From Rhodovulum imhoffii (GTDB taxonomy: Bacteria; Pseudomonadota; Alphaproteobacteria; Rhodobacterales; Rhodobacteraceae): DNA of 64,000 nucleotides. This document shows, piece after piece, positions 8,891 to 17,544 of the stretch. The stretch covers positions 62,001 through 126,000 of the forward strand of contig NZ_QAAA01000003.1 in the NCBI RefSeq assembly GCF_003046545.1, in the 5' to 3' direction. Position 1 is the first letter of the stretch. Every line of letters begins with the position of its first letter. The notes below the pieces were generated by a model. That model searched no databases. It worked only from the letters and a program-made list of their open reading frames with translations, and was not told where the DNA came from. The translations under genes and the position numbers were made by a program.

Positions 8891-9744
8891 CGGGCGTCTC
8901 CGTTCAGCGCCGCGCGCCCCTGGCGGCGATGGGCCAGAAGCCCGTGTTTGGGTGCCAGCACGAACACCGCCAGAAACAGCAGGGTCTGGAATGTGACGAT
9001 GATGCCACCGGTTGCGCCGTTGAGGAAATAGCTGGCATACGCCCCGGCAAAGCTTGTCCCCGCTCCGATCGCGACCGAGGTGGCGACGAGGCGCGGAAAA
9101 CGGTCGCACAGCAGGTAGGCCGTCGCGCCCGGTGTGACGACCAGCGCGATGACCAGAAACGCCCCCACGGTCTGCATGGCCGCCACCACCGAGGCCGAAA
9201 GCATCACGAAGAAAACGGCTTTCAGCAGCCCTGTCCGCAGCCCGATGGAGCGTGCGTGGGTTTCGTCGAAGAAGGTCACCATCAGGTCTTTCCATCTGGC
9301 CAGAAGTACTGCCAGCGACACCCCCCCGATGATCGTCAGTTGCAGCGTGTCTTCGGGTGTGATGGCCAGGATGTTGCCCATCGTGATGGTTTGAACGCTG
9401 ACCGAGACCGGGCTGACCGAAACCATGAACAACCCTAACCCGAAGAATGACGTGAAGATCAGCCCGATGATGACGTCCACCTTCAGCCCGGAACGATCCG
9501 AAAGAAACAGCATCGTCCCCGCCGCCAGTCCGCCGGCCAGGAATGCCCCCAGGGCGAAGGGCAGGCCCAGCATGTAGGCCCCCGCGACCCCTGGCACCAC
9601 CGCGTGCGAGAGCGCATCCCCGATCAGCGACCAGCCCTTGAGCATCAGGTAGGCCGACAGGAACGCGCAAACCGCCCCTACCAGCGCCGAAACCCACATC
9701 GCGGTGGTCATGTAGCTGTAGGCAAACGGTTCCAGCAGGATCAT
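8887..9744 (-). CDS. sitC: Manganese/iron ABC transporter permease SitC/MntC-like
   Basis: 285 residues, ABC-3 family, with the same architecture as Sit[20 protein letters not shown] near residues 43-61, [16 protein letters not shown] in the centre, [10 protein letters not shown] late. It is the second half of the heterodimeric membrane channel. The 4-base overlaps with both sitB (9741-9744) and sitD (8887-8890) imply coupled translation of the three. The short charged C-terminal tail ([12 protein letters not shown]) is probably cytoplasmic. Confidence 0.87.
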   Translation of the reverse strand: MILLEPFAYSYMTTAMWVSALVGAVCAFLSAYLMLKGWSLIGDALSHAVVPGVAGAYMLGLPFALGAFLAGGLAAGTMLFLSDRSGLKVDVIIGLIFTSFFGLGLFMVSVSPVSVSVQTITMGNILAITPEDTLQLTIIGGVSLAVLLARWKDLMVTFFDETHARSIGLRTGLLKAVFFVMLSASVVAAMQTVGAFLVIALVVTPGATAYLLCDRFPRLVATSVAIGAGTSFAGAYASYFLNGATGGIIVTFQTLLFLAVFVLAPKHGLLAHRRQGRAALNGDAR

Positions 9745-10634
9745 GGCTGACCCTCGGCGGTGTGTGTCTTGTCGCCGTATTGCACGAAGGGGCGTTCGTC
9801 ATCGGTGAGGATGGTTACCCGGCGCGGGTCGCCATCATCGTGCAACTCCGTCCCGCCAAGGGTGACGTGGCGCAGAACGCCACCAAAGGCGCGTTCGAGG
9901 TTTTCGCGGGTGAAAGTGGTTGCCGTCGGGCCGTGGGCCAGTACCGTGCCCTTCATCAGTACCGTCCGGTCACAGAACTCGGGTACGGAGCCGAGATTGT
10001 GGGTGGAAACCAGCATCACCCGCCCTTCGTCACGCAGAGCGCGCAGCAAGGTGACGATTTGCTCTTCGGTCTTGACGTCGACACCGGTGAACGGTTCGTC
10101 CAGCAAGATCACCTGCCCGTCCTGCGCCAGGGCGCGGGCCAGGAAGACACGCTTGCGTTGACCGCCTGACAATTCCCCGATCTGGCGGTGGCGAAATTCT
10201 TGCATGCCCACGCGTTCCAGGGCGGCGTCCACGGCCGCGCGGTCGGCGGTGCGGGGACGCCGCAGCAGGCCCATACGCCCGTAGCGCCCCATCATCACGA
10301 CGTCCTCGACCAGGACGGGGAAGCTCCAGTCGACCTCCTCGGACTGCGGAACATAAGCCACGATATTTTCGCGCAGGGCCTGTTTTACCGTGCGGTCCAG
10401 CAGGCGGATCTCCCCCCGTGTGGCAGGCACAAACCCCATGATCGCCTTGAAGAGAGTCGATTTTCCCGCCCCGTTCACGCCCACCAGCGCGGTAACCGTG
10501 CCGCGCGGGATCGCGAAGCTGGCCCCGCGCAGGGCGGTGTGTCCGTTTCTATAGGTCACCGTGACATCACGGGCCAGGAGCCCGGCGGGACCGTTTGCGA
10601 CGGGCTGTGCGTTTTGCGCCTGTCGGTTGAACAT
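9741..10634 (-). CDS. sitB: Manganese/iron ABC transporter ATP-binding protein SitB/MntB-like
   Basis: 297 residues with a complete ABC ATPase set: Walker A GVNGAGKS (about 52-59), Q-loop [10 protein letters not shown], signature LSGGQRKR, Walker B VILLDEP, and the H-loop in VSTHNLGS. It powers the SitCD channel. The Q-loop sequence [10 protein letters not shown] is typical of Mn/Fe/Zn uptake ATPases. There is a roughly 20-residue extra N-terminus and a C-terminal tail of about 45 residues past the ATPase core, with a His/Asp cluster (TELHDDGDP) of unknown meaning. It starts 8 bases after sitA and overlaps sitC by 4 bases. Confidence 0.88.
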   Translation of the reverse strand: MFNRQAQNAQPVANGPAGLLARDVTVTYRNGHTALRGASFAIPRGTVTALVGVNGAGKSTLFKAIMGFVPATRGEIRLLDRTVKQALRENIVAYVPQSEEVDWSFPVLVEDVVMMGRYGRMGLLRRPRTADRAAVDAALERVGMQEFRHRQIGELSGGQRKRVFLARALAQDGQVILLDEPFTGVDVKTEEQIVTLLRALRDEGRVMLVSTHNLGSVPEFCDRTVLMKGTVLAHGPTATTFTRENLERAFGGVLRHVTLGGTELHDDGDPRRVTILTDDERPFVQYGDKTHTAEGQP

Positions 10635-10642
10635 GCCCGCTC

Positions 10643-11557
10643 CTAGTTTTGTGCGCTCAGCCCGGAAACGACAGTCTGGGCCGTAACGCGCAGCAGGTCC
10701 AGATAGGTTGGGACCGGGCCGTCCGTTGTGCTGAGCGAGTCGACATAGAGCACCCCCCCGTAGCGTGCCCCGGTCTCACGGGCGACTTGCTTGGCGGGTG
10801 CGGTGTTGACCGTGCTTTCACAGAAAACGACCGGAATGTCATGTGCCCGCACGCCATCTATCACCGCGCGGACCTGTTGTGGCGTGCCGGTCTGGTCGGC
10901 GTTCATCGGCCAGAGGTAAAGTTCTTTCAGTGCGAAATCCCGTGCAAGGTAGCCGAAGGCGCCTTCACAGGTGACCAGCCAGCGCCGGTCTTCGGGGATG
11001 GCGGCAACCTGTTCCTTCAGCGGTTCCAGCGTGGCGCGCAGCTGTGCCTTATACGTGGCGGCGTTTGTGGCGTAAGTTTTCGCGTTGGCCGGGTCGTGGG
11101 TGGAAAAGGTGCGGGCAATGTTGTCGATGTAGATCACCGCGTTTTCCAGCCCCATCCATGCGTGGGGGTTCGGCTTGCCCCCATAAGCCCCCTGCGCGAT
11201 CGGGATCGGGACGATCCCGTCCGAAAGCGTTGCCGAGGGCACGTCGCCAAGATTTTTCAGGAATTGTTCGAACCACAGTTCAAGGTTCAGCCCGTTCCAC
11301 AAGATCAGATCTGCATCGCTTGCCCGTACGATGTCGCGTGGGGTGGGTTCGTAGCCATGAATTTCCGCGCCGGGCTTGGTGACGGAGACAACCTCTGCCG
11401 CGTCGCCGGCCACATTGGCGGCCATGTCGGCGAGTACCGTGAAGGTCGTGACGACCTTCATCTTGTCCTGGGCCGCGGCGGGCAGGGACAGCGCGGCGAC
11501 CAGCCCGATCATTGGGGTGAGGGTGCGAAGGCGGAGAAGCATTGGAATCCATGACAT
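10643..11557 (-). CDS. sitA: Manganese/iron-binding periplasmic protein SitA/MntA-like
   Basis: 304 residues with a signal peptide (cleavage after LPAAA, before QDKMKV). Cluster A-1 metal-binding protein: [12 protein letters not shown] holds the first metal His, [11 protein letters not shown] the second, followed by a Glu in [14 protein letters not shown] and a late Asp in [12 protein letters not shown]. The long His/Asp-rich loop of ZnuA is absent, which favours Mn/Fe over Zn. Two starts are possible: ATG 11557 (MSWIPMLL) and ATG 11542 (MLLRLRT). Neither has a strong ribosome binding site, and I chose the longer. First gene of sitABCD, with a possible Fur-family operator just upstream. Confidence 0.85.
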   Translation of the reverse strand: MSWIPMLLRLRTLTPMIGLVAALSLPAAAQDKMKVVTTFTVLADMAANVAGDAAEVVSVTKPGAEIHGYEPTPRDIVRASDADLILWNGLNLELWFEQFLKNLGDVPSATLSDGIVPIPIAQGAYGGKPNPHAWMGLENAVIYIDNIARTFSTHDPANAKTYATNAATYKAQLRATLEPLKEQVAAIPEDRRWLVTCEGAFGYLARDFALKELYLWPMNADQTGTPQQVRAVIDGVRAHDIPVVFCESTVNTAPAKQVARETGARYGGVLYVDSLSTTDGPVPTYLDLLRVTAQTVVSGLSAQN

Positions 11558-11579
11558 ATGAGGGTTGAGACACAGTATT

Positions 11580-11600
11580 TGAAAATGAGAGGCAGTCGCA
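11580..11600. promoter_or_regulatory. Possible Fur/Mur-type operator upstream of sitA
   Basis: Imperfect inverted repeat TGAAAATG-N5-CAGTCGCA, in which the right arm reads TGCGACTG on the other strand. The arms share TGnnAnTG. It lies 23 bases before the sitA start. Known biology: in Rhodobacterales sitABCD is commonly repressed by a Fur-family protein (Mur) with Mn. The match to a Fur-like box is by eye only. Confidence 0.35.
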
Positions 11601-11903
11601 AGTAGAATCTCGCGGCCCAATATCGCCACTGCAATCGGGGCATTCCGGCAATGACGTTTGATATCCGGGAAATGTTGAGACCGGGGATATGTCCGGTCCA
11701 CCGGCACAAGATTGCCGCAAACGCCGGACCATTGCCGGGGCGATTCCGTGCGGGTCTGTGCCAGGTGGAGATTCGCGGACAAGAATCTTGCTGCGCAAAG
11801 CCCGGTCACGGTCTTGGCAGTTCCGCATGGTTCGCTGGCGTAAAGATCACGCCTATACCCGGTCAGGGGCGGGGCGGCGGCTGGCAAACATGTGTCAGGT
11901 CAC

Positions 11904-11929
11904 GGCGGGCCGGCCTTTGCCGGCCCGCC
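11904..11929 (-). terminator. GC-rich hairpin downstream of phaB
   Basis: Perfect 11-bp stem GGCGGGCCGGC/GCCGGCCCGCC with a 4-base loop, 7 bases past the phaB stop. There is no U-run, so it may act as an mRNA 3' stabiliser or a weak terminator. Confidence 0.5.
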
Positions 11930-11936
11930 AAGGGTG

Positions 11937-12659
11937 TCAGACGAAAAACTGCCCGCCATTCGCGGAAATGGTGGAGCCGTTCAGGAAAGCCGCGTCTTCG
12001 GAGGCAAGGAATGCCACGCAGCGTGCGATTTCGGCGGGCGCGCCCAGGCGACCGGCGGGAATTTGGGAAATGATCGCCTCGCGCACCTTTTCCGGTACCG
12101 CCATCACCATTTCGGTGGCGATGTAACCCGGACAGATCGCGTTTGCGGTGATGCCGTAGCGCGCACCCTCCTGCGCCAGAGATTTGACTATACCCAGGTC
12201 GCCCGCCTTGGTGGCGGCATAGTTCACCTGCCCGAACTGGCCCTTTTGCCCGTTGATCGAACTGATCACCACGATGCGGCCGAACTTGCGCTCCCGCATG
12301 CCGGGCCATACCGGGTGCACGGTGTTGAAAACGCCGGTCAGGTTGGTGTCGATCACCTCCTGCCACTGCTCGCGTGTCATCTTGTGGAAGGGGGCATCGC
12401 GGGTGATGCCCGCGTTGGCCACCACCACGTCGATGGGGCCGAGATCGGCCTCGATCTTCGCGGCGCCTGCCTTGCAGGCGTCATAATCGGCCACCGACCA
12501 CTTGTAGGTCGGGATACCGGTTTCGTCGGTAAACTTGCGGGCCGCCTCTTCGTTTCCTGCGAAGTTTGCCGCCACGGTATAGCCGGCCTCTTTCAGGGTT
12601 TTGCTGATGGCGGCGCCGATGCCACGAGTACCACCAGTAACGAGTGCAACTTTAGCCAT
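11937..12659 (-). CDS. phaB: Acetoacetyl-CoA reductase (NADPH)
   Basis: 240-residue short-chain dehydrogenase, the normal PhaB length. The cofactor motif TGGTRGIG is at residues 8-15, NAG at about 86-88, catalytic Ser in VVISSINGQ, and Tyr/Lys in VNYAATKAG. The segment GQFGQVNY and the C-terminus STISANGGQF are characteristic of PhaB rather than FabG. It reduces acetoacetyl-CoA to (R)-3-hydroxybutyryl-CoA for polyhydroxybutyrate and, in this lineage, for the ethylmalonyl-CoA pathway. The ATG at 12659 has GGAGGA 6 bases upstream. It follows phaA after 95 bases that contain a perfect palindrome. Confidence 0.93.
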   Translation of the reverse strand: MAKVALVTGGTRGIGAAISKTLKEAGYTVAANFAGNEEAARKFTDETGIPTYKWSVADYDACKAGAAKIEADLGPIDVVVANAGITRDAPFHKMTREQWQEVIDTNLTGVFNTVHPVWPGMRERKFGRIVVISSINGQKGQFGQVNYAATKAGDLGIVKSLAQEGARYGITANAICPGYIATEMVMAVPEKVREAIISQIPAGRLGAPAEIARCVAFLASEDAAFLNGSTISANGGQFFV

Positions 12660-12715
12660 GATTCCTCCGGAAGCGAAAATATGCGTATCGGTAATGTTGG
12701 TACGAAATACAATTC

Positions 12716-12740
12716 GGGTGCGCAATAATATTGCGCACCC
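12716..12740. repeat. Perfect 25-base palindrome between phaA and phaB
   Basis: Two 12-base arms GGGTGCGCAATA/TATTGCGCACCC around a single base, beginning 14 bases past the phaA stop. It could be an RNA hairpin (attenuator, processing or stability element) or a protein-binding operator. On the phaA-phaB coding strand no U-tract follows it. Confidence 0.7.
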
Positions 12741-12754
12741 GGCTGCGTTTTTCG

Positions 12755-13930
12755 TTACGGACGTTCAAGGCACATCGCCACGCCCATGCCGCCGCCAATG
12801 CACAAGGTGGCAAGACCCTTCTTCGCGCTGCGACGCTTCATTTCGAACAGCAGGGTGTTCAAGATGCGCGCCCCAGAGGCCCCGATCGGGTGACCGATGG
12901 CAATGGCGCCGCCATTCACATTCACGATCTCCGGGTTCCAGCCCATATCCTTGTTCACGGCGCAGGCCTGTGCGGCGAAGGCCTCGTTGGCCTCGACAAG
13001 GTCGAGATCTCCGACAGACCAGCCGGCCTTTTCCAGCGCCTTGCGCGAGGCCGGGATAGGCCCGGTGCCCATGATCGACGGGTCCAGTCCGGCGGTGGCG
13101 TAAGAGGCGATGCGTGCCAGCGGTTCCAGTCCGCGCTTTTCGGCGTCTTCGGCGCGCATCACCAGAACACCGGCGGCCCCGTCGTTGAGGCCGGAGGCGT
13201 TCGCGGCCGTTACGCTGCCGTCCCTGGTGAAGGCCGGGCGCAGCTTTTGCATCGCCTCCAGAGTGGCGCCGTGCCGGATGTACTCGTCCGCGTCCACGAC
13301 CGTCTCGCCCTTGCGGTGCCTGACAGTGACGGGCACGATCTCATCGGTGAACTTGCCGGCCTTTTGGGCGGCCTCGGCCTTGTTCTGGCTGGCAACGGCG
13401 AATGAGTCCTGCATTTCGCGGCTGATCTGCCATTGCTCGGCGACATTCTCGGCGGTCTGGCCCATGTGGTACCCGTTGAAGGCATCCCACAGGCCGTCCC
13501 TGATCATCGAGTCGATGAACTTCATGTCGCCCATCTTGTGGCCCGCGCGCAAATGCGCCACATGGGGCGACAGCGTCATGTTTTCCTGCCCGCCGGCGGC
13601 GACGACCGCGGCGTCGCCCAGTTGCACGTGCTGTGCGGCCAGGGCCACGGCCCGCAGGCCGGAACCACAGACCTGGTTGATGCTCCAGGCCGCGGCTTCG
13701 GTGGGCAGCCCGGCATTGATATGGGCCTGACGCGCGGGGTTTTGCCCTTGGCCGGCGGTCAGCACCTGGCCAAGAATCGTCTCCGAAACTTCCGACTTGT
13801 CGATCCCTGCCCGGGCGACCAGAGCCTCCAGCACGGTTCGCCCCAGCTCATGGGCGGGAACGGTGGCGAAAGAACCGTTGAAACTGCCGACCGGGGTCCG
13901 CGCGGCCGAGACGATCACAACATTGGTCAT
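12755..13930 (-). CDS. phaA: Acetyl-CoA C-acetyltransferase (beta-ketothiolase)
   Basis: 391 residues, standard thiolase length. The nucleophilic Cys88 sits in [21 protein letters not shown] is a biosynthetic-thiolase segment; the late catalytic residues are His in [12 protein letters not shown] and Cys377 in CIGGGMG. It condenses two acetyl-CoA into acetoacetyl-CoA, feeding PhaB. The frame is open upstream, but the ATG at 13930 gives the standard [14 protein letters not shown]-terminus. First gene of the phaAB pair. No PHB synthase lies in the window. Confidence 0.94.
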   Translation of the reverse strand: MTNVVIVSAARTPVGSFNGSFATVPAHELGRTVLEALVARAGIDKSEVSETILGQVLTAGQGQNPARQAHINAGLPTEAAAWSINQVCGSGLRAVALAAQHVQLGDAAVVAAGGQENMTLSPHVAHLRAGHKMGDMKFIDSMIRDGLWDAFNGYHMGQTAENVAEQWQISREMQDSFAVASQNKAEAAQKAGKFTDEIVPVTVRHRKGETVVDADEYIRHGATLEAMQKLRPAFTRDGSVTAANASGLNDGAAGVLVMRAEDAEKRGLEPLARIASYATAGLDPSIMGTGPIPASRKALEKAGWSVGDLDLVEANEAFAAQACAVNKDMGWNPEIVNVNGGAIAIGHPIGASGARILNTLLFEMKRRSAKKGLATLCIGGGMGVAMCLERP

Positions 13931-14018
13931 GGGTGTTTCCTTTTGCCCGTGTGTTCTACGCCCCGGACTATAGGCGAGCCATGCCCGAAAGGCACCCATT
14001 CTTTCTGCGCATGCAAAA

Positions 14019-14846
14019 TCAGGCCCGCAGTTGCTCACGTGTGGCCAGCCAGGGCGGTGACAGTGTGGGCGCGGCGAATGCATATCCCTGCAGGCAGTCG
14101 ACCCCCGCATCGATAAGGTAGGCCGCATCGATGGATTTTTCGACATTCTCGGCCACGGTCAGCATGTCGAGCTGCCTTGCGATGGACAGGATCGCCCCGG
14201 TCAGGACCTGGTTGTCCGCATCGGCGTGGATGTTCTGGATGAACTGGCCGTCGATCTTGAGGATGTCGAAATAGAAGTTGCGAAGATAGCGCAGTGCGGT
14301 GTACCCGGCGCCGAAATCGTCCAGCGCAAACGCAATGCCCCGCGCCTGCAGGTCGCGCATGAAGACGGAGACGAGGTCAGGCACCGTCATTGCGGAGCTT
14401 TCGGTGATTTCAAGGATCAGCCGTTCTGCGGCTGTGGGGTCGATGGCCAGCCCGCGGTTGAGCGTTTTCATCCAGTCCGGGTAGGCGATGGACCGGGCCG
14501 AGAGATTGATCGAGAGGCGCAGATCGGGTGTTTCCGCCAGCGCGCGCAACCCCTTTTCAAGGGCGAGGCAGTCGATCCGGCGGCCGATTTCGGTGGTTTC
14601 GACGCTGTCGATGAAATGGCGCGCCGGGATGGCCCGGCCCTGCGTATCGAAAACACGGACGAGCCCCTCATAAAATGCGATATATCCTTCGCCCGCGGTA
14701 ACCACCGGCTGGTAGGCGAGGGTGACGTCCTTGCGGGATACCGCCTCCCGAACAAGGCGCGGGGCGTCGGCCGCGCGCAGGGCGTTGGCCACATCCAGCG
14801 GGCTTTCACCGCCGACGGGGAAAGAAGAATCTTCAGGCAAGTTCAT
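14019..14846 (-). CDS. EAL-domain protein, probable c-di-GMP phosphodiesterase
   Basis: 275 residues, almost entirely one EAL domain with a 30-residue N-terminal lead and no GGDEF, PAS or membrane segment, so probably cytosolic. The catalytic set looks complete: ExLxR as EGLVR (about residue 60), Asn in LSINLSA, Glu in LEITESS, the Asp pair in [11 protein letters not shown], Lys in LKIDGQF, Glu in AENVEK and Gln in LQGYAFA. The motif reads EGL rather than EAL, but the conserved Glu, Leu and Arg remain. It would hydrolyse cyclic di-GMP. GGAGG lies 9 bases before the chosen ATG. It stands 88 bases from phaA and 55 from tlpA, both on the same strand. Confidence 0.85.
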   Translation of the reverse strand: MNLPEDSSFPVGGESPLDVANALRAADAPRLVREAVSRKDVTLAYQPVVTAGEGYIAFYEGLVRVFDTQGRAIPARHFIDSVETTEIGRRIDCLALEKGLRALAETPDLRLSINLSARSIAYPDWMKTLNRGLAIDPTAAERLILEITESSAMTVPDLVSVFMRDLQARGIAFALDDFGAGYTALRYLRNFYFDILKIDGQFIQNIHADADNQVLTGAILSIARQLDMLTVAENVEKSIDAAYLIDAGVDCLQGYAFAAPTLSPPWLATREQLRA

Positions 14847-14901
14847 TGGCTGCCTCCATCGTGAGCACGGGGCAGTCTGCGCGCCGGCATTTAACAAATG
14901 G

Positions 14902-15414
14902 TCAAAGGCGCAGGTTTTCCAGCACGCTGCGGGCTTTGGCGCTGTTCCAGTCGACCGGGGCGGGCAGACGGGCCACCTCCTTGCCCTCAGGCGTCAGGAT
15001 CACGGTCAGGGGGATGGTCTTGACCGCCATCGCGGCGGCGAATTTCCCATGCGGGTCGCGCCATTGCGGCAGGTGGCGCAGGCCGAGCTGCCTGAAAAGC
15101 CGGGTGATCTGGGCCGGGTCGTGGGGGCCTGCGGCAACGGTCAGCACCGTGATATCGGGGCGCGCGACCTGAAGGGCCTCCAGCCCGGGCAGTTCCTCCC
15201 GGCAGGGGGCGCACCAGGTTGCCCAGAATGTCAGGATCACCCATTTGCCGTGAAAGTCAGATATCCCCGCGGTCGCGGACTCGCCTTGCAGAATGGCATC
15301 GGGGACCGGGCGTGGGGTGTCGTGCACCTCCAGGCGGTCCCAATTGTCGGCATGTGCGCCATTTGCACCGAGGGCAAGGGCCGTGTAGAGGACAAGCAAC
15401 CGAACCAGACGCAT
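14902..15414 (-). CDS. tlpA: TlpA-like thiol:disulfide oxidoreductase (exported)
   Basis: 170 residues with an N-terminal signal peptide ([17 protein letters not shown]) and one thioredoxin/redoxin domain. The redox motif WCAPC lies in [13 protein letters not shown] (about residues 71-75), and the cis-Pro is in KTIPLTVIL. Such proteins reduce or protect periplasmic cysteine proteins, often in cytochrome c or cytochrome oxidase assembly. Only 22 bases separate its ATG from the argH ATG on the other strand, and the two ribosome binding sites (GGAGGGA here, GAGG for argH) fall in that gap. The frame extends upstream, antisense to argH, but that part is not credible. Confidence 0.85.
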   Translation of the reverse strand: MRLVRLLVLYTALALGANGAHADNWDRLEVHDTPRPVPDAILQGESATAGISDFHGKWVILTFWATWCAPCREELPGLEALQVARPDITVLTVAAGPHDPAQITRLFRQLGLRHLPQWRDPHGKFAAAMAVKTIPLTVILTPEGKEVARLPAPVDWNSAKARSVLENLRL

Positions 15415-15436
15415 ATTCCCTCCGAGGGCAACCACA

Positions 15437-16828
15437 ATGACCAACGACCAATCCAACGCCATGTGGGGCGGACGCTTTGCCGCCGGCCCCGACGCCATCA
15501 TGGAAGCTATCAACGCTTCGGTCAGTTTTGACAAGCGTCTTGCCGCGCAGGATATCGCGGGCTCACGCGCGCATGCCGCCATGTTGGCCGAGACCGGAAT
15601 CCTGAGCCCCACGGACGCGGAGGCGATCCGCAACGGCCTGTGCACGGTTCTGTCGGAGATCGAGGCCGGAGACTTCGCCTTTTCAACGGCGCTGGAAGAT
15701 ATCCACATGAATGTCGAGGCCCGGCTGAAAGACCTGATCGGCGAAGCCGCCGGGCGTTTGCATACGGCGCGTTCGCGCAATGATCAGGTGGCGACCGATT
15801 TCAGGCTTTGGGTCCGCGATCAGATCGACGCGGCCATGAGCGGGCTGGAGGCGCTGATCCGTGCGTTGCTGGCACAGGCCGACGCCGGGGCGGATTGGGT
15901 CATGCCCGGGTTCACTCACCTGCAAACCGCCCAGCCGGTAACCTGGGGCCACCACATGATGGCCTATGTGGAAATGTTCGGCCGTGATATGTCGCGGTTT
16001 GCCGATGCGCGGGTGCGGATGAACGAATGCCCCCTTGGTGCGGCCGCGCTGGCGGGAACGTCCTTTCCGATCGACCGGCACATGACGGCACGGGCACTGG
16101 GTTTCGACCGGCCCGCGGCCAACAGCCTCGATGCGGTCAGCGACCGCGACTTTGCGCTGGATTTCCTGTCATGCGCGTCGATCTGCGCGATGCATCTGAG
16201 CCGTCTCGCCGAGGAACTGGTGATCTGGTCCTCCGCCCAGTTCCGGTTCGTGGCGTTGTCCGATCGGTTTTCGACGGGGTCCTCGATCATGCCGCAAAAG
16301 AAGAACCCCGACGCGGCGGAACTGATTCGCGCCAAGATCGGGCGCATCTTCGGGGCCAACGTGGCGCTGATGACGGTGATGAAAGGGCTGCCGCTGGCGT
16401 ATTCCAAGGACATGCAGGAGGACAAGGAACAGGTCTTCGATGCGGCAGATACCCTGATGTTGGCGCTGGCTGCAATGGAAGGCATGGTCCGGGACATGAC
16501 CGCGAACCGTCCGGCGCTGGAGGCCGCAGCGGCCAGCGGGTTTTCCACCGCGACCGACCTGGCGGATTGGCTGGTCCGCGCGCTCAACCTGCCGTTCCGT
16601 GAAGCCCATCACGTCACCGGAACGCTCGTCGCCCTGGCAGAGAAGAGGAATTGTGACCTGCCCGATCTCCGGCTGGAGGATATGCGGGCCGTTCACCCCG
16701 GCATCACGGCAGAGGTTTTCGGCGTTTTGGGGGTGCACAATTCGGTGGCGAGTCGCGTAAGCTACGGCGGGACCGCGCCTGAACAGGTGCGCACGCAGAT
16801 CGGCCGTTGGAAAGAGAGGTTGGGGTGA
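15437..16828 (+). CDS. argH: Argininosuccinate lyase
   Basis: 463 residues, standard length. It catalyses the last step of arginine synthesis, splitting argininosuccinate into arginine and fumarate. The fumarase/lyase signature [11 protein letters not shown] is at about residues 281-291. The N-terminal [29 protein letters not shown] and the catalytic-His region [11 protein letters not shown] are all present. It is divergent from tlpA and starts a plus-strand run of overlapping genes reaching to lysA: its TGA overlaps the GTG start of a small lipoprotein. Confidence 0.96.
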   Translation: MTNDQSNAMWGGRFAAGPDAIMEAINASVSFDKRLAAQDIAGSRAHAAMLAETGILSPTDAEAIRNGLCTVLSEIEAGDFAFSTALEDIHMNVEARLKDLIGEAAGRLHTARSRNDQVATDFRLWVRDQIDAAMSGLEALIRALLAQADAGADWVMPGFTHLQTAQPVTWGHHMMAYVEMFGRDMSRFADARVRMNECPLGAAALAGTSFPIDRHMTARALGFDRPAANSLDAVSDRDFALDFLSCASICAMHLSRLAEELVIWSSAQFRFVALSDRFSTGSSIMPQKKNPDAAELIRAKIGRIFGANVALMTVMKGLPLAYSKDMQEDKEQVFDAADTLMLALAAMEGMVRDMTANRPALEAAAASGFSTATDLADWLVRALNLPFREAHHVTGTLVALAEKRNCDLPDLRLEDMRAVHPGITAEVFGVLGVHNSVASRVSYGGTAPEQVRTQIGRWKERLG

Positions 16829-17106
16829 GGGCATTCGTTTTGATCGCCGTGTTGGGGCTTGCGGCCTGTGCACAGCCTTCGGGCCATGTTGGCGTTGCGC
16901 CGGATGGCAAGGCGTCGGGGGCGGTGCGCAGCGGCCCGGCTTCGGCCGGGGTGGGCCCGAACGGGGCCAATGCCTCCGTCAAGGTGGTGGATACGCCCAC
17001 CACCGACGTCACCGTGGGTACCGGCGGCGCGGGCGTCTCGGTGCGGCCGGCCGGTTCGCCGGTCGGGGTTGGAATCGGACCGGGAGGGCTGAGAGTTGGG
17101 TTCTAG
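16825..17106 (+). CDS. Small Gly/Val-rich lipoprotein
   Basis: 93 residues with a GTG start at 16825 overlapping the argH stop (GTGA), preceded by AGAGAGG. The N-terminus [17 protein letters not shown] is a lipoprotein signal peptide with lipobox LAAC and Cys15. The mature part is low-complexity, rich in Gly, Val, Ala and Pro ([34 protein letters not shown]). I do not recognise a named domain. Its position between argH and the next lipoprotein and lysA is typical of Rhodobacteraceae. Likely anchored to the outer membrane; function unknown. Confidence 0.7.
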   Translation: MRAFVLIAVLGLAACAQPSGHVGVAPDGKASGAVRSGPASAGVGPNGANASVKVVDTPTTDVTVGTGGAGVSVRPAGSPVGVGIGPGGLRVGF

Positions 17107-17236
17107 GCTGATTGCACTGGCACTGGTTGCCGTTCTTGCCGCCTGTGGGGTGGATGGCCCGCCCCAGCGTCCGGCTGCGGAGCCCGGACTCACCGTTTCC
17201 GGGACCGTGGAAATGGGCGTTAGCGGGGGGAATTGA
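17096..17236 (+). CDS. lptM: Very small lipoprotein, probable LptM (YifL) family
   Basis: 46 residues from a TTG start at 17096 that overlaps the previous gene by 11 bases; GGGAGGG lies about 8 bases upstream. The signal peptide [14 protein letters not shown] ends in a lipobox with Cys17, followed by CGVDGPPQRP, which resembles the CGxxGP start of LptM/YifL proteins. Known: in E. coli LptM assists assembly of the LptD/E LPS transporter and its gene lies beside dapF; in many proteobacteria it sits next to lysA, as here. The stop overlaps the DUF2834 start (TGATG). The non-AUG start makes the gene easy to miss; the LptM assignment is an inference from the motif and position. Confidence 0.65.
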   Translation: MGSRLIALALVAVLAACGVDGPPQRPAAEPGLTVSGTVEMGVSGGN

Positions 17237-17544
17237 TGCGGTATGTGTTCCTGGGGCTTGCGGTCTGGGGCGCGGTGCACCCGATGTATTATTTCGTCTC
17301 ATGGCTGGCGGCCAACGGCTGGGATTTCGGTGCCATGATCGATGCCTGGTATGTCAACGACAGCACCACCGGCCTGACATGGGATCTGACCATCGCTGCG
17401 ATCGCGCTGACGCTCTGGGTGCTGACGGAAAGCGTCACGCGCCGGAACTGGCGCGGGCTCTGGGCCATCCCGGCCACTTTTGGTATCGGCCTGTCCTGTG
17501 GTCTGCCGCTTTATCTTTTCCTGCGTTCCCGTCCGGAGAGCTGA
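17236..17544 (+). CDS. DUF2834 small membrane protein
   Basis: 102 residues with three hydrophobic segments: one at the N-terminus (RYVFLGLAVWGAVHPMYYF), a central one (TIAAIALTLWVLTES) and a C-terminal one (GIGLSCGLPLYLFLR). The pattern and the closing GLPLYLFLRSR fit DUF2834. Function unknown. It overlaps the preceding lipoprotein and the following lysA by one base each (TGATG in both cases), so it is translated with them. Confidence 0.75.
   Translation: MRYVFLGLAVWGAVHPMYYFVSWLAANGWDFGAMIDAWYVNDSTTGLTWDLTIAAIALTLWVLTESVTRRNWRGLWAIPATFGIGLSCGLPLYLFLRSRPES

Larger units (their letters stand above)
11558..11936. other. 379-base gap between sitA and phaB
   Basis: It holds the upstream region of sitA (with the candidate operator at 11580-11600) and, at the other end, the GC hairpin behind phaB (11904-11929). 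I see no credible gene: open frames here lack a ribosome binding site and protein-like composition. Both flanking genes are on the minus strand, so the gap must contain the phaB end and the sitABCD promoter. Confidence 0.6.
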
